Notes under the pieces: generated by a model
Told to the model about the DNA's origin: nothing
The model's input: the letters and a program-made list of their open reading frames with translations, nothing else
The model's database searches: none
Shown: positions 14,555 to 22,810 of the stretch, one piece after another
How positions within the stretch are numbered: the stretch's first letter is position 1
Layout of the letters: each line of letters opens with the position of its first letter
Source of the DNA: Peptococcaceae bacterium CEB3
GTDB lineage: Bacteria > Bacillota > Desulfitobacteriia > Desulfitobacteriales > Desulfitobacteriaceae
Direction: 5' to 3'
Length of the DNA stretch: 43,894 nt
NCBI GenBank assembly: GCA_001029295.1
Contig: LDXJ01000034.1
Span: 1 to 43,894 of the forward strand
Program-made: the position numbers and the translations under genes

Positions 14555-15454
14555 GTGGAATGGGCTCTGGCTATACCGCAGGGGATAAACCTGAAGCGTC
14601 TGGATGATCCGTGGGCTGAGGGTGCCTTGACGCCAGTGACCAAGGTGCGGGCGGTCATGGAAAAGGCGCTGGGTCCGGTGCGTTTCTCCCGTTTGTATTT
14701 TGGCCAAGAGTTTTGCGAGAAGGCCCTCCCGGCGACAAGCGAACTGGAAGAGGCGCTGGCTGCGGCGCACAATGCCGGTCTGGCGTTTACACTGGTGACT
14801 CCTTATGTGACGGAAACGGCTTTGGCCCGCAGCGAAGAACTCTTGGAGATCCTGGTCCGGCTCGCTCCCCGGGCGGAAGTGGTGGTGAACGACTGGGGCA
14901 TCCTCTACCTTTTAAGCCGGAAGTTCCCAACTTTGGTTCCGGTGTTGGGCCGACTTCTGAACAAAATCCTGCGTGACCCGCGCCTGAGCGGTGACCGGCT
15001 GGGAAAGGGGGAAGTTTCAACTTCTTTTCAAACGAGTTACTTAGCCGCTCCGGCCATGCAGGCTCTTCTTGAAGACTTTAAAGTTAGGCGGATAGAGCTG
15101 GATTATCCCCCTCAAGGGCTGGACCCGCGTCTGCCGGATTGGGGCTACCGTTCCTCCCTCTACGTGCCCCTGGGAGTAATCACGACGGGGCGCATTTGCC
15201 TTATGAATGCTTGGGGGAAGGAAAAAGAGGACAAATTTAAGACTTCTTGGCAAGCCTGCGACCGCAAATGCCGCTTCTATTGGCTGGAAATGTCCGACCC
15301 TTCCGGTCAGGTGCGCAAAAGCAGGGATTGGCGTATTGTTCAAAAAGGCAACACGGTTTTTTATGTGCAGCGAGAGGGTTTTTTAGCCAAAGGGTTGGAG
15401 GAAGCGGCAAGAACAGGTGTCAATCGCATTGTCTTCCAGCCAGAGCCGATTTAG
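14555..15454 (+). CDS. U32-family Fe-S protein, UbiV-like
   Basis: The 299-residue protein has the TIM-barrel-like sequence of U32 proteins (FSRLYFGQEFC, LVTPYVT, VVVNDWGILYLL). Four Cys are placed as in UbiV: Cys54, Cys215, Cys235 and Cys239 (ICLMNAW, then ACDRKC), against Cys39/180/193/197 in E. coli UbiV, which bind a 4Fe-4S cluster. The GTG at 14555 has GAGAGG 8 nt upstream; a TTG at 14519 lacks one. It is followed 266 bp later by a UbiU-like gene, so the two probably form a heterodimer. An oxygen-independent hydroxylation role is inferred by analogy; ubiquinone is not expected in such an organism. Confidence 0.72.
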   Translation: MEWALAIPQGINLKRLDDPWAEGALTPVTKVRAVMEKALGPVRFSRLYFGQEFCEKALPATSELEEALAAAHNAGLAFTLVTPYVTETALARSEELLEILVRLAPRAEVVVNDWGILYLLSRKFPTLVPVLGRLLNKILRDPRLSGDRLGKGEVSTSFQTSYLAAPAMQALLEDFKVRRIELDYPPQGLDPRLPDWGYRSSLYVPLGVITTGRICLMNAWGKEKEDKFKTSWQACDRKCRFYWLEMSDPSGQVRKSRDWRIVQKGNTVFYVQREGFLAKGLEEAARTGVNRIVFQPEPI

Positions 15455-15720
15455 CGAAGGTTCCCCTATAGCGGTGGGAGACAGTTATCACAGTGAAATA
15501 GTCCTGTCCGAGCGGCGAGAGTTCCGGCTGCCCGCGGCGAGGGGATAGTTGTCGCGGTGAAAGGCAGACGCTGCCTAAAAAGTTTCACGTTACTTACCCG
15601 GCGGACATGAAATGGGGCGGTTGTTGCGGTCCCACGTGCGGCAGGGGGACGGCTGCTGAGGTGAAATTAGCGGATGGGATGCGGTGGCTTTAAGGGGAAT
15701 GGAGTAAAGGGGGAACTCGT

Positions 15721-16731
15721 GTGAAGATCCTGGCACCTGTCAGCTCATTGTCCGAGGCTCTTCCCTTGATTGAAAGCGGTGCCCGGGAATTGTACTGCGG
15801 CCTGAGTCCGGCAGCCTGGGGTAAAGAACATGGCGACAATATTTGGCTTAACCGGCGCGGCCCGGGCAAGGCAAACCTGGCTGACTTGGAGGAGTTGGAG
15901 GACATTGTGACCCTAGCCCACCGCAAGGAAACCCGGGTCTTTTTGACCATGAATCAACCCGGTTATGTGAAAGCATTCTACCCTGACCTTGTTTCCTTTG
16001 TCCGGGATACCCTCTCGATCGGTGTGGACGCTTTGATTATGGCTGACCCCGGCTTGATTAAAAGGGTGAAAGAAAAAGAGCCCGCGGCCGTGATTCATGT
16101 CAGCAGTTTGGCGGCCGTGCTCAACAGCTCCTCCATCGCCTTCTTTCGCTCTCTGGGGGCGCAACGAATTATCTTCCCCCGTTATTTGGATTTGCGGGTC
16201 TTGCGGAAGATGATTGAAGCTTCCGAGGGGGATTTGGAATTTGAGGCGTTTGTTCTCAACGACGGGTGTGTTTTTGAAGAAGGGTTTTGTCATGTCAGTC
16301 ACGCTTTCGGCGGAGCCTTCTGCCACAATCCCGCCTGGTCCTACAAGCTGCGGGAAATCTCATCGGGCGGGAACAAAGTGTCTCAGGTACCGGCCGGCGG
16401 GGAGAGTTTTCAACAAAATGTGGACGAATACAAGAGGTGGCTTTGGCTGGGAATTAAGAACTTCGGGGGCTTTCCGGGACCGGGAGGTTATCCGTTAGGA
16501 ATGTGCGGGCTTTGCGCCTTACCCGAACTGCAGGCGCTGGGAATCGTCTCCCTGAAAATTGTCGGAAGGGAGGCCTCTTTGCGAAAAAAGGCCGCCGGCG
16601 TCAAACTGGTGAGGAAAACCCTGGACTTGTTGGAGGCCGGATGTTCGGAGAGTGAACTGAGAGAGAGGGCCGGGGAGCTTAAAGGGGTGCCCGGGCTTTG
16701 CCGGAGCGGGTACATGTGCTATTACCGCTGA
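15721..16731 (+). CDS. U32-family Fe-S protein, UbiU-like
   Basis: The 336-residue protein starts with the U32 pattern (KILAPVSSLSEALPLIESGARELYCGL), with ALIMADPGL and HVSSLAAVLN following. The Cys pattern Cys183-x6-Cys190, Cys201 and Cys262/265 (GCVFEEGFC; AFCHNP; MCGLCALPEL) parallels UbiU Cys169-x6-Cys176, 193 and 232. The SLKIVGRE motif near 277-284 is standard in the family. The GTG start follows AAAGGGGGAACTC. No protease catalytic residues are claimed; U32 proteins with Fe-S Cys are thought to act in hydroxylation of RNA or quinone precursors. The partner gene lies upstream. Confidence 0.8.
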   Translation: MKILAPVSSLSEALPLIESGARELYCGLSPAAWGKEHGDNIWLNRRGPGKANLADLEELEDIVTLAHRKETRVFLTMNQPGYVKAFYPDLVSFVRDTLSIGVDALIMADPGLIKRVKEKEPAAVIHVSSLAAVLNSSSIAFFRSLGAQRIIFPRYLDLRVLRKMIEASEGDLEFEAFVLNDGCVFEEGFCHVSHAFGGAFCHNPAWSYKLREISSGGNKVSQVPAGGESFQQNVDEYKRWLWLGIKNFGGFPGPGGYPLGMCGLCALPELQALGIVSLKIVGREASLRKKAAGVKLVRKTLDLLEAGCSESELRERAGELKGVPGLCRSGYMCYYR

Positions 16732-16921
16732 CGGTGGGGCTCAGCTCTGTCTGCCGCGACAAGAGCCACGTCGAGAGGGGTGACGTCCGGCATAGATGTC
16801 CCGGTGGTGCCCGCGGCGGTCGGCATAGAGGCCGGCTGCGGGTGTGTACGCGACGGCTCTCACTGGGGCAGTGGGAGTGGGTGCGCAGGCGATGAGGCAA
16901 GAGGCCGGGTGGGGGATAGCT

Positions 16922-17941
16922 ATGGATTTGGTAAACCAGGTGTATAATGGAGATTTTCTCCTGGCGGGGGAAAATTATACGGATTTTCCGGACGGCTGGC
17001 GAAGAACGGGCGGAGACCCATACACATCTTGGACTTGGACCGGATCCCCGCGGGGTCCCCGTGCCGTCGTCATCAGTCACCCCAGCGGCGCCAAGGCGGC
17101 CGGTATTGAGCAGGGCTTTGATGTTCCTGTGCAGGCTGGGGATTCCCAGCGCTGGGAGCTGCAAGTACAGCTGGAGACATATCCGCTCGGGGTGCCCTGC
17201 TATGTCAAGATCTATCTGGGCGCGCGGGGGGTAAAAGTCTTTCCTCTCTGCCCGGAGGAAAAGCCCCAGGTCTTCACGAAGGTCTTCGCGACAGAGGTGG
17301 GGATCGGAGGCTTACGTTTGGAAATTGGCATCTTGGGCGAAGGGGATCTCACCATCCACAAAGTCGCGGCCTTTTGCCTTTATCCTCTAAGGGCCCTGAA
17401 GTTGGATGAGAAAGGTCAGATTTACGTCCGGCATGTGGAGAGCATCGGGCAGATTCAAAAACCGGTCCCTGTGCGGATGGTCGGTCCTGTGCCGATCCCG
17501 GTGGAGGTTGAAGCCACCGTTATCGGTGACATTCGGGCCCTGACCCCTACCCGGGACGGTGTGCGCATATATAGCAGCGGCGGCGGATCTCTCAACGGAA
17601 CGCCCGACGGTTCGCTGCAAGTTCAACTGGCGGAGCACAGATTCCGGCAAAGTCTGCAGAGCCTGTTGGCACAAGCCGGTCCCAAGGTGAGCGCCGCTCA
17701 GGACATATCATCGTTCAGCGTTTTCAGTTTTGCCGTGACCAATGACGGCTTGTCTGCCGCCAAGGTGCAGTTGGAAGTGAGCCCTGACGGCGGAGTTTGG
17801 GCCGCGGATGGCGCGGAGCATGAAATCGCACCCGGTACGCTGGCCATCTTGACTCCGACCTATTTCGTGCGTTTCAACCGGGTGAGGTTCAGCGCACAGA
17901 CGACAACTCCGCTCAGAGTCTGGTTCCAGGCTCAAACTTAA
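16922..17941 (+). CDS. DUF6385-type beta-rich protein, probable spore-surface component
   Basis: The 339-residue protein has no signal peptide. The N-terminal part (about 1-160) looks like a carbohydrate-binding-type beta sandwich: VYNGDFLLAGENYTDFPDGWRR, WTWTGSP, VQLETYPLG. A Pro/Val-rich linker follows (about 190-240), then a C-terminal DUF6385-like domain (about 262-339: FSVFSFAVTNDGLSAAKVQLEVSPDGG, YFVRFNRVRFSAQ). The gene at 25217 ends in the same domain. The ATG at 16922 has GGTGGGGGAT upstream. It stands beside the glycosyltransferase locus and is likely displayed on the spore (inference). Confidence 0.65.
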   Translation: MDLVNQVYNGDFLLAGENYTDFPDGWRRTGGDPYTSWTWTGSPRGPRAVVISHPSGAKAAGIEQGFDVPVQAGDSQRWELQVQLETYPLGVPCYVKIYLGARGVKVFPLCPEEKPQVFTKVFATEVGIGGLRLEIGILGEGDLTIHKVAAFCLYPLRALKLDEKGQIYVRHVESIGQIQKPVPVRMVGPVPIPVEVEATVIGDIRALTPTRDGVRIYSSGGGSLNGTPDGSLQVQLAEHRFRQSLQSLLAQAGPKVSAAQDISSFSVFSFAVTNDGLSAAKVQLEVSPDGGVWAADGAEHEIAPGTLAILTPTYFVRFNRVRFSAQTTTPLRVWFQAQT

Positions 17942-17972
17942 GCTTAAGTTTAAGTTTAAGCTTAAGTTTGAG
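17931..17972. repeat. 42-bp near-perfect palindrome made of TTAAGY hexamers
   Basis: The arms are 17931-17947 and 17956-17972 (17 bp each, starting CTCAAACTTAAGCTTAA) around an 8-bp centre. The upstream gene's stop codon lies in the left arm, and the next gene is convergent. It may act as a bidirectional terminator although no U-run follows. Confidence 0.75.
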
Positions 17973-18043
17973 CGAAACCAGGCATCTCAAAGCCCTGGCG
18001 CTCCGGTCTTTCTCGGGTCGCGGATCGCGTTTGCAGGATGATG

Positions 18044-19822
18044 TCAGTCACGCCAGGGCAGCAGATGGGGCTTTGGATCGAGGATGGATTCATATTGTCC
18101 GGCTACGCCGTGAGCTGCCAGAGGATCAAGCTTTTTGTAGCGCTCGTATTTGCGCAAGCGGTCAGGCGCGCTTTGCCAGCCCAGATGCTTCACCCTGAGG
18201 TCGCTCCGCTTCCCCGGGAACTCAAGGACGGTTTGCGGAAACCGCCCGCAATGCTGAGGAGTCTCGCGCCATTGGTAAGATAACCCGGCTTGATGTCGAA
18301 CCAGGAACGGCCGGTAAGTGTGGTGGGCGTTCCAGTAAGTGTCCTCACGGTAAAAGCCCTCGGCCCACATGTCGTAGAGCCGGAAGGCGAAGAAAAAGGC
18401 CTCCGGGTCGGTGAGAAGTCCGCGCAAGGATGCCGCTGCCTTCTCCTCGAAGATCTCATCTGCGTCCAGAATCAGAATCCATCCGGGTGAAGTTTCACAG
18501 GCCAGGGTCCACAGCTGCTTGCGCAAGTTGATCTCATTTTCGAATCCGGGTTCGGGATTGGACACCAGGGTTAAGGGCAAGTCCGCCAGTTCCTGACGGC
18601 AAATTTCCACGCTGCGGTCCTCGCTGGCGTCATCCAGGATAACGGCCGCGTCAATGTATTGCCTCGCCTGTCTGAGGACTTGCCTCAGATAACGGTCGGC
18701 TTCGTCGCGAACGAGCATACCAAGTGTGATTCGGGGCCGCTCCGGCGGCACCGGCCCGGGCGCATTGGACGTGGTGGTAGACTCCATCCTTTGTCGCGAA
18801 GTATCCTTTTGGAATAAGCAGCTTCGGCGAAACTCTCCACTGGGGGCTTCCGTCACTGAAGGCTCGATGTTCGGCTTGATCTGAACGAGTTCGTTTTGCT
18901 TGTGCTTTGCTAGTTGCTCTTTGTACTTGAGAAGGTCCGGACCATCGCTTTCCCGGTAAAAATGAAAGGGCGGGAAATGGGTGTCGGCGTAAAGTTCGAG
19001 ACCCAAGGCGGCGGCCCGGACACAAAAATGCCGGTCCTCGCCCAGAAAGGAGAGATTATAAATTCGCCTGAATGAAACCCCGCGTGACAAAGCTTCCCGG
19101 CTGATTAGGGTGCAGGCTCCAAGTCCGCCCACTCTATAGGTGCCTGGGCGGGACAGCAGGGAGAGGAACCGCCTCGCGCGCAGAGCGATTTCTTCTTCGC
19201 TGAGAACGCCTTCACTGGGAGCGCTTTCATAGAGGGTGTATTCGTCACTGAGCCAGACTTGGGGTAAGAGTGGCATGTCCGGCCGCCAGCGTGTCCAAAA
19301 GACCTCAGAGACGATATCTGTGCCCAAGGAGACGAGATGACGGAGAGTTTGCGGGTGAAGATAAAGGTCTGAGTCGACCAGGAAAAGGTGATCATAGGCC
19401 TCTTTGAGGGCGAGCTCAATCAGGAAGTCTTTGTAATGCGCGACTTTGAGGATCAGCCCCGGGCACCAGTGGTGGGTTTCCCGGTCACAGACATAGCGGT
19501 CGTCTCCCGGGGGAGAAGGATGGCCGGTCGTGTCCCGCTCTGCCGCGGGGAGTGCTGAATCCGGCGCCTCCGCGGGAAGTGTTGAGTCTCGCTCTTGGGC
19601 GGAAAAGGTCGGGTTCGGAAAATCCCGACCGGGCCGGAAGATACGGGTCCCTCTGTTTCTGCCGGCAAAACGGGTGAGCAAATCGTGGCTGTTGTCATCG
19701 TCTATGAAGGCGAACTCGAGTTGACAAGCCCGGATGTCCAGGTTCTCGAGGGACTCAAGAAACTCGGCCAGGATCCGTTCCTTCTGTTTTACGGGGCCGG
19801 CCAAAAGGATTTTGGCAGTCAT
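18044..19822 (-). CDS. Double-domain glycosyltransferase (Anp1-like domain plus GT2 domain)
   Basis: The 592-residue protein has two catalytic modules. Residues about 3-300 resemble Anp1/GT62-like or GT2-like enzymes, with DxD in HLFLVDSDLYLHP and LGEDRHFCVRA downstream. They contain an Ala/Pro/Ser/Asp-rich insertion at about 70-108. After a Ser/Thr/Pro-rich linker (about 340-372), residues about 373-592 form a GT2 domain (ITLGMLVRDEADRYL, LDDASEDRS, ILDADEIFEE). Such a fusion could add two sugars in sequence. No membrane segment or signal peptide is present, so it acts in the cytosol. It is the last gene of a minus-strand group of four glycosyltransferases. Confidence 0.82.
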   Translation of the reverse strand: MTAKILLAGPVKQKERILAEFLESLENLDIRACQLEFAFIDDDNSHDLLTRFAGRNRGTRIFRPGRDFPNPTFSAQERDSTLPAEAPDSALPAAERDTTGHPSPPGDDRYVCDRETHHWCPGLILKVAHYKDFLIELALKEAYDHLFLVDSDLYLHPQTLRHLVSLGTDIVSEVFWTRWRPDMPLLPQVWLSDEYTLYESAPSEGVLSEEEIALRARRFLSLLSRPGTYRVGGLGACTLISREALSRGVSFRRIYNLSFLGEDRHFCVRAAALGLELYADTHFPPFHFYRESDGPDLLKYKEQLAKHKQNELVQIKPNIEPSVTEAPSGEFRRSCLFQKDTSRQRMESTTTSNAPGPVPPERPRITLGMLVRDEADRYLRQVLRQARQYIDAAVILDDASEDRSVEICRQELADLPLTLVSNPEPGFENEINLRKQLWTLACETSPGWILILDADEIFEEKAAASLRGLLTDPEAFFFAFRLYDMWAEGFYREDTYWNAHHTYRPFLVRHQAGLSYQWRETPQHCGRFPQTVLEFPGKRSDLRVKHLGWQSAPDRLRKYERYKKLDPLAAHGVAGQYESILDPKPHLLPWRD

Positions 19823-19942
19823 TATAAGGTCCCCTTTCTTTCAAGGGCGGCTTGCGCCAGTGGGAAGCGGTGGATGGGTCTGCGCCAGTGGGAAGAGGGG
19901 GGGGGAGCCCGCGCTGGCGGGAAGAAGCGGGCGGGCTTGCGG

Positions 19943-20899
19943 TTATGAAGCCGGCGGTTCTCCCGGGGGGCAGTCCCCACGCGGGTTGAGGCGGCTGAGG
20001 CTCCTGAGCGAAAGCAGGTCCGGATGTTCGGGAAACATAAGCAGGGCCTGGGCGATGAAACTCTCCAGTTTCTGTCGGTGACCGAGGCAGAAATAGCCTA
20101 AGGCGGTGTAAAGGACCGCATCTTCCAGATACCCTTCACCTCCGGGCATGTGGGTTAGGGCGTTTTCTAAATGAGCGAGCCCTTGGCCGACTTGATTGTT
20201 TTGATAGTGTTCGAGGCCGAGGCAATAGAGGAGAAACGGATCGTCGGGTTGAAGGCGGAGTTCGCGCTCCAGGATTTCGATATTGCGCTCCGATTTGCGT
20301 TTGAGTTTCATCTTTTCCGGGGTGTAGCCCTCGTGCAGAAGCACCAGGGGAGCGCAGGCCAAGCGCTCCGGCCCTCCGTATTCCAAAATGGAAGGTGCGA
20401 TTTGCTCATGGATGGCCCCGCGAAAACGATAGCAGGGTTTATTCCGAAAGAGGCGTACCGCTTTATCGTGGGAGACCAGTCCGGGGGCGAGACTGTTTTG
20501 GATCTCGAGGTAATATCCGTCTGCCCCTTCGTTGTCCAGAAGGCCCCGCAAAGTTGTGTGTTCCACAACTTGCAGTCTCTCATCGGCGTCAAGGACCAGA
20601 ACCCAATCGCCATGGGCCTGACTCAGGGCGTAGTTTCGGGCCGCACTGAAATCCCCGCTCCAGGGAAAATGGAAAATCCGGGCGCCGGCAGCGGCGGCGA
20701 TTTGAATGGTTTCATCCCGGGAGCCTGTGTCCACAACGATAATCTCCGCCGCAAGATCGCGGATGCTCTCAAGGCAAGCCGGTAAGGACTGCTCTTCATC
20801 CCGGGTGATCAGGCAGAGGCTGAGGCTGAGCTTGAGGTTAAGGCTAAGGTTGGGGTTAAGGATGTTGTTCGTGCCGCCCGGCGCGGGTTTGTTCGTCAT
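19943..20899 (-). CDS. GT2 glycosyltransferase with TPR-like C-terminus
   Basis: The 318-residue protein has a GT2 N-terminal domain (LCLITRDEEQSLPACLESI, VVDTGSRDE, FPWSGDFSAARN, LVLDADERL with DxD). Helical TPR-like repeats follow (LEHYQNNQVGQGLAHLENAL, YTALGYFCLGHRQKL). The first 28 residues are odd: after a Pro/Gly/Asn start they read LNPNLSLNLKLSLSL, encoded by TTAAGY-type hexamer repeats, so the N-terminus seems to have grown by repeat expansion. It starts by ATGA overlap with the upstream GT2-TPR gene. It is cytosolic. Confidence 0.88.
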   Translation of the reverse strand: MTNKPAPGGTNNILNPNLSLNLKLSLSLCLITRDEEQSLPACLESIRDLAAEIIVVDTGSRDETIQIAAAAGARIFHFPWSGDFSAARNYALSQAHGDWVLVLDADERLQVVEHTTLRGLLDNEGADGYYLEIQNSLAPGLVSHDKAVRLFRNKPCYRFRGAIHEQIAPSILEYGGPERLACAPLVLLHEGYTPEKMKLKRKSERNIEILERELRLQPDDPFLLYCLGLEHYQNNQVGQGLAHLENALTHMPGGEGYLEDAVLYTALGYFCLGHRQKLESFIAQALLMFPEHPDLLSLRSLSRLNPRGDCPPGEPPAS

Positions 20900-22737
20900 C
20901 TGCTTTCCGCCTTTCCGAACCTGGCCTCACGGCCGCTCTTGATAGCCTCTGCCTTGTGCCGGTAAAACTGCCGAAGTTCCAGGTATCCCCCAGGGGCGAG
21001 AGTCCCGGCCAGGTGTTCCAGGGAGCGGACATAGCGGGAAATGAGCGTGGTTTCCGCAGGCGCGGGCAGAAAGCGGCCGGCTTCGTTGAGGAGGTCAAGG
21101 CAGAGCGGCCCGAGCTCAACCCCGCGGATTTTTGCTCCGGACTGGGTCAAAAGTCTTTCGGGGCCGGCAAACCCCTTTTCCATAAGGTGCAGAAGGAGGT
21201 ACAGGAGGTGGGCCCGGGGGCGGGTCGGTGGGTTTCGCCATAAGGCTAGGGCCTGGGCTTTAGCTAGGGGGAATCGCCCCAGCAGAAGATGGGCGACGGT
21301 CCGGTAAATTCGAATTTGAGAGGCGAAGGGGCCGTTTGCGTCAAGAGCCTCCAAGCTCTCGAGCCCGGAACGGACATGTCCCGAGAACAGGGTGTATTTG
21401 GCTTTGTAAAAGAGGATTTCCGGAACGGGCCCGGCCGAAGTTCCCTCCGAAGGATTCTCCGCTTGAGCCCGGTGGGGAAATCCTTCTTCCAAACAGAGAA
21501 GGGCCAGGTCGGGATGCCCGGAAACAAAGAAACATTCCGCGGCGGCTAAGGGCAAGGCGGGGTTGATCCGGCCGGACTCCGGGTCTTCAATCGACAAAAG
21601 CCTCTGCTCCTGCAGTTGGCCAAAGGCCCGGACGGCCCCATATGCCTTGATAAGGATCTGTAGCAGCGCATAAACCGGGTAGTGATACGTGGGGTTGTCA
21701 CGCAAGGCCTGTTCATAGGAGCGCAGGGCAGCGCTTTCCTGTCCCAGGAGAGTTTGACAATGCCCCAAATGATAGCGGGCCAAAAAGCTCCCGGCTCCCA
21801 TGAGGTGGCTGAAGAGGGCAGGGGGTTCAGCGCACTCGAGGGCGGCGGTAAACCAGGCGACGGCAGGAACGTAATACTGCTTTTCTTCCAACAGTGTGCC
21901 GCCAAGATAAAAAACATCGGTGAATTCGGGATAGTGCCGGGCGGCTTCTTGACAGAGACAAATCCCTTCGTCAAGACGGCCCAAGGCCTGTAAGGTGAGG
22001 ATAAGATAGCGGAAGGCCGGGGCGCGGAAAAGGAGATGCTCATCAGATAAACGCTCATAAGCCGTCTGCAAGAAGGGGAGGGCCCGCTGAGGTTGAGCCA
22101 GCATCAGCCACTCGACCCCGAGATAGTAGTGGAGAAAATAGTTGTTTGGTTCTTCCCTCAGGCTGTCTTGCAGGATCAACAGATTGCGGCCGCGTTTGCG
22201 GTTGCGTTCCCGGCCGGAGACAAGCTTGTGAGAAATCACGGGCGCCGTGCTAATCTCGGTAACTCCGGGAGCGGACACGGTGATCTGCTCGTGAATTTTG
22301 CCGATGTAACGGTGGCGAGGATGGTGACGGAAAAATCTCACGACGTAGAAACGATTGATTTCGTGCGCGGACGCAGGGTTTTCCAGGGGAAGAAGGTAAG
22401 CTTCCACTCGCTCGTCCCGAGCGGCTAAAGTGTGCAGGGCTTCACCGGGATCGCCTCCCGGAGAAAAGAGTTCTTCGTCGGCGTCCAGGGAGAGAATCCA
22501 ATCCCCGCCTGCCCGATCGAGGGCGAAGTTGCGAGCGGCGCTGAAATCTCCGCTCCAGGGGTAGGAATAGATCCGGTCAGTATAGGAGCGGGCGATCGCT
22601 AAGGTCGCATCGGCGGACCCGGTGTCGACAACGACGATTTCATCCACGCTGTCCTTGGCGCTTTCCAGACAGGCGGCGAGATGGGATTCTTCATTTTTCA
22701 CGATCATGATCAGGCTGATTGTTTGATCTTGGGCCAT
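20896..22737 (-). CDS. GT2 glycosyltransferase with long TPR C-terminus
   Basis: The 613-residue protein has a GT2 domain at about 6-110 (LIMIVKNEESHLAACLESAK, VVVDTGSADA, YPWSGDFSAARNFAL, LSLDADEEL). About 400 residues of TPR-like helical pairs follow (YYLGVEWLMLAQPQRALPFL, LGHCQTLLGQESAALRSYEQAL, and others). The TPR part may recruit the acceptor protein or partner enzymes. It is homologous to the neighbours at 19943 and 22811. AAGGAG precedes the ATG at somewhat long spacing (12 nt). Confidence 0.9.
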   Translation of the reverse strand: MAQDQTISLIMIVKNEESHLAACLESAKDSVDEIVVVDTGSADATLAIARSYTDRIYSYPWSGDFSAARNFALDRAGGDWILSLDADEELFSPGGDPGEALHTLAARDERVEAYLLPLENPASAHEINRFYVVRFFRHHPRHRYIGKIHEQITVSAPGVTEISTAPVISHKLVSGRERNRKRGRNLLILQDSLREEPNNYFLHYYLGVEWLMLAQPQRALPFLQTAYERLSDEHLLFRAPAFRYLILTLQALGRLDEGICLCQEAARHYPEFTDVFYLGGTLLEEKQYYVPAVAWFTAALECAEPPALFSHLMGAGSFLARYHLGHCQTLLGQESAALRSYEQALRDNPTYHYPVYALLQILIKAYGAVRAFGQLQEQRLLSIEDPESGRINPALPLAAAECFFVSGHPDLALLCLEEGFPHRAQAENPSEGTSAGPVPEILFYKAKYTLFSGHVRSGLESLEALDANGPFASQIRIYRTVAHLLLGRFPLAKAQALALWRNPPTRPRAHLLYLLLHLMEKGFAGPERLLTQSGAKIRGVELGPLCLDLLNEAGRFLPAPAETTLISRYVRSLEHLAGTLAPGGYLELRQFYRHKAEAIKSGREARFGKAESR

Positions 22738-22810
22738 AAAGGGGCGACGCTCCTTTGCTCAGACGGTTCGCGCAGCTTCTGCGGTCTGATGTGTTCATCT
22801 TGTCCCGGGT

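Noticed and set aside
15455-15720. Loose GGTGAAA-type repeats between the two U32 genes
   Set aside because: The copies are too degenerate and irregularly spaced to be called a repeat family or riboswitch.
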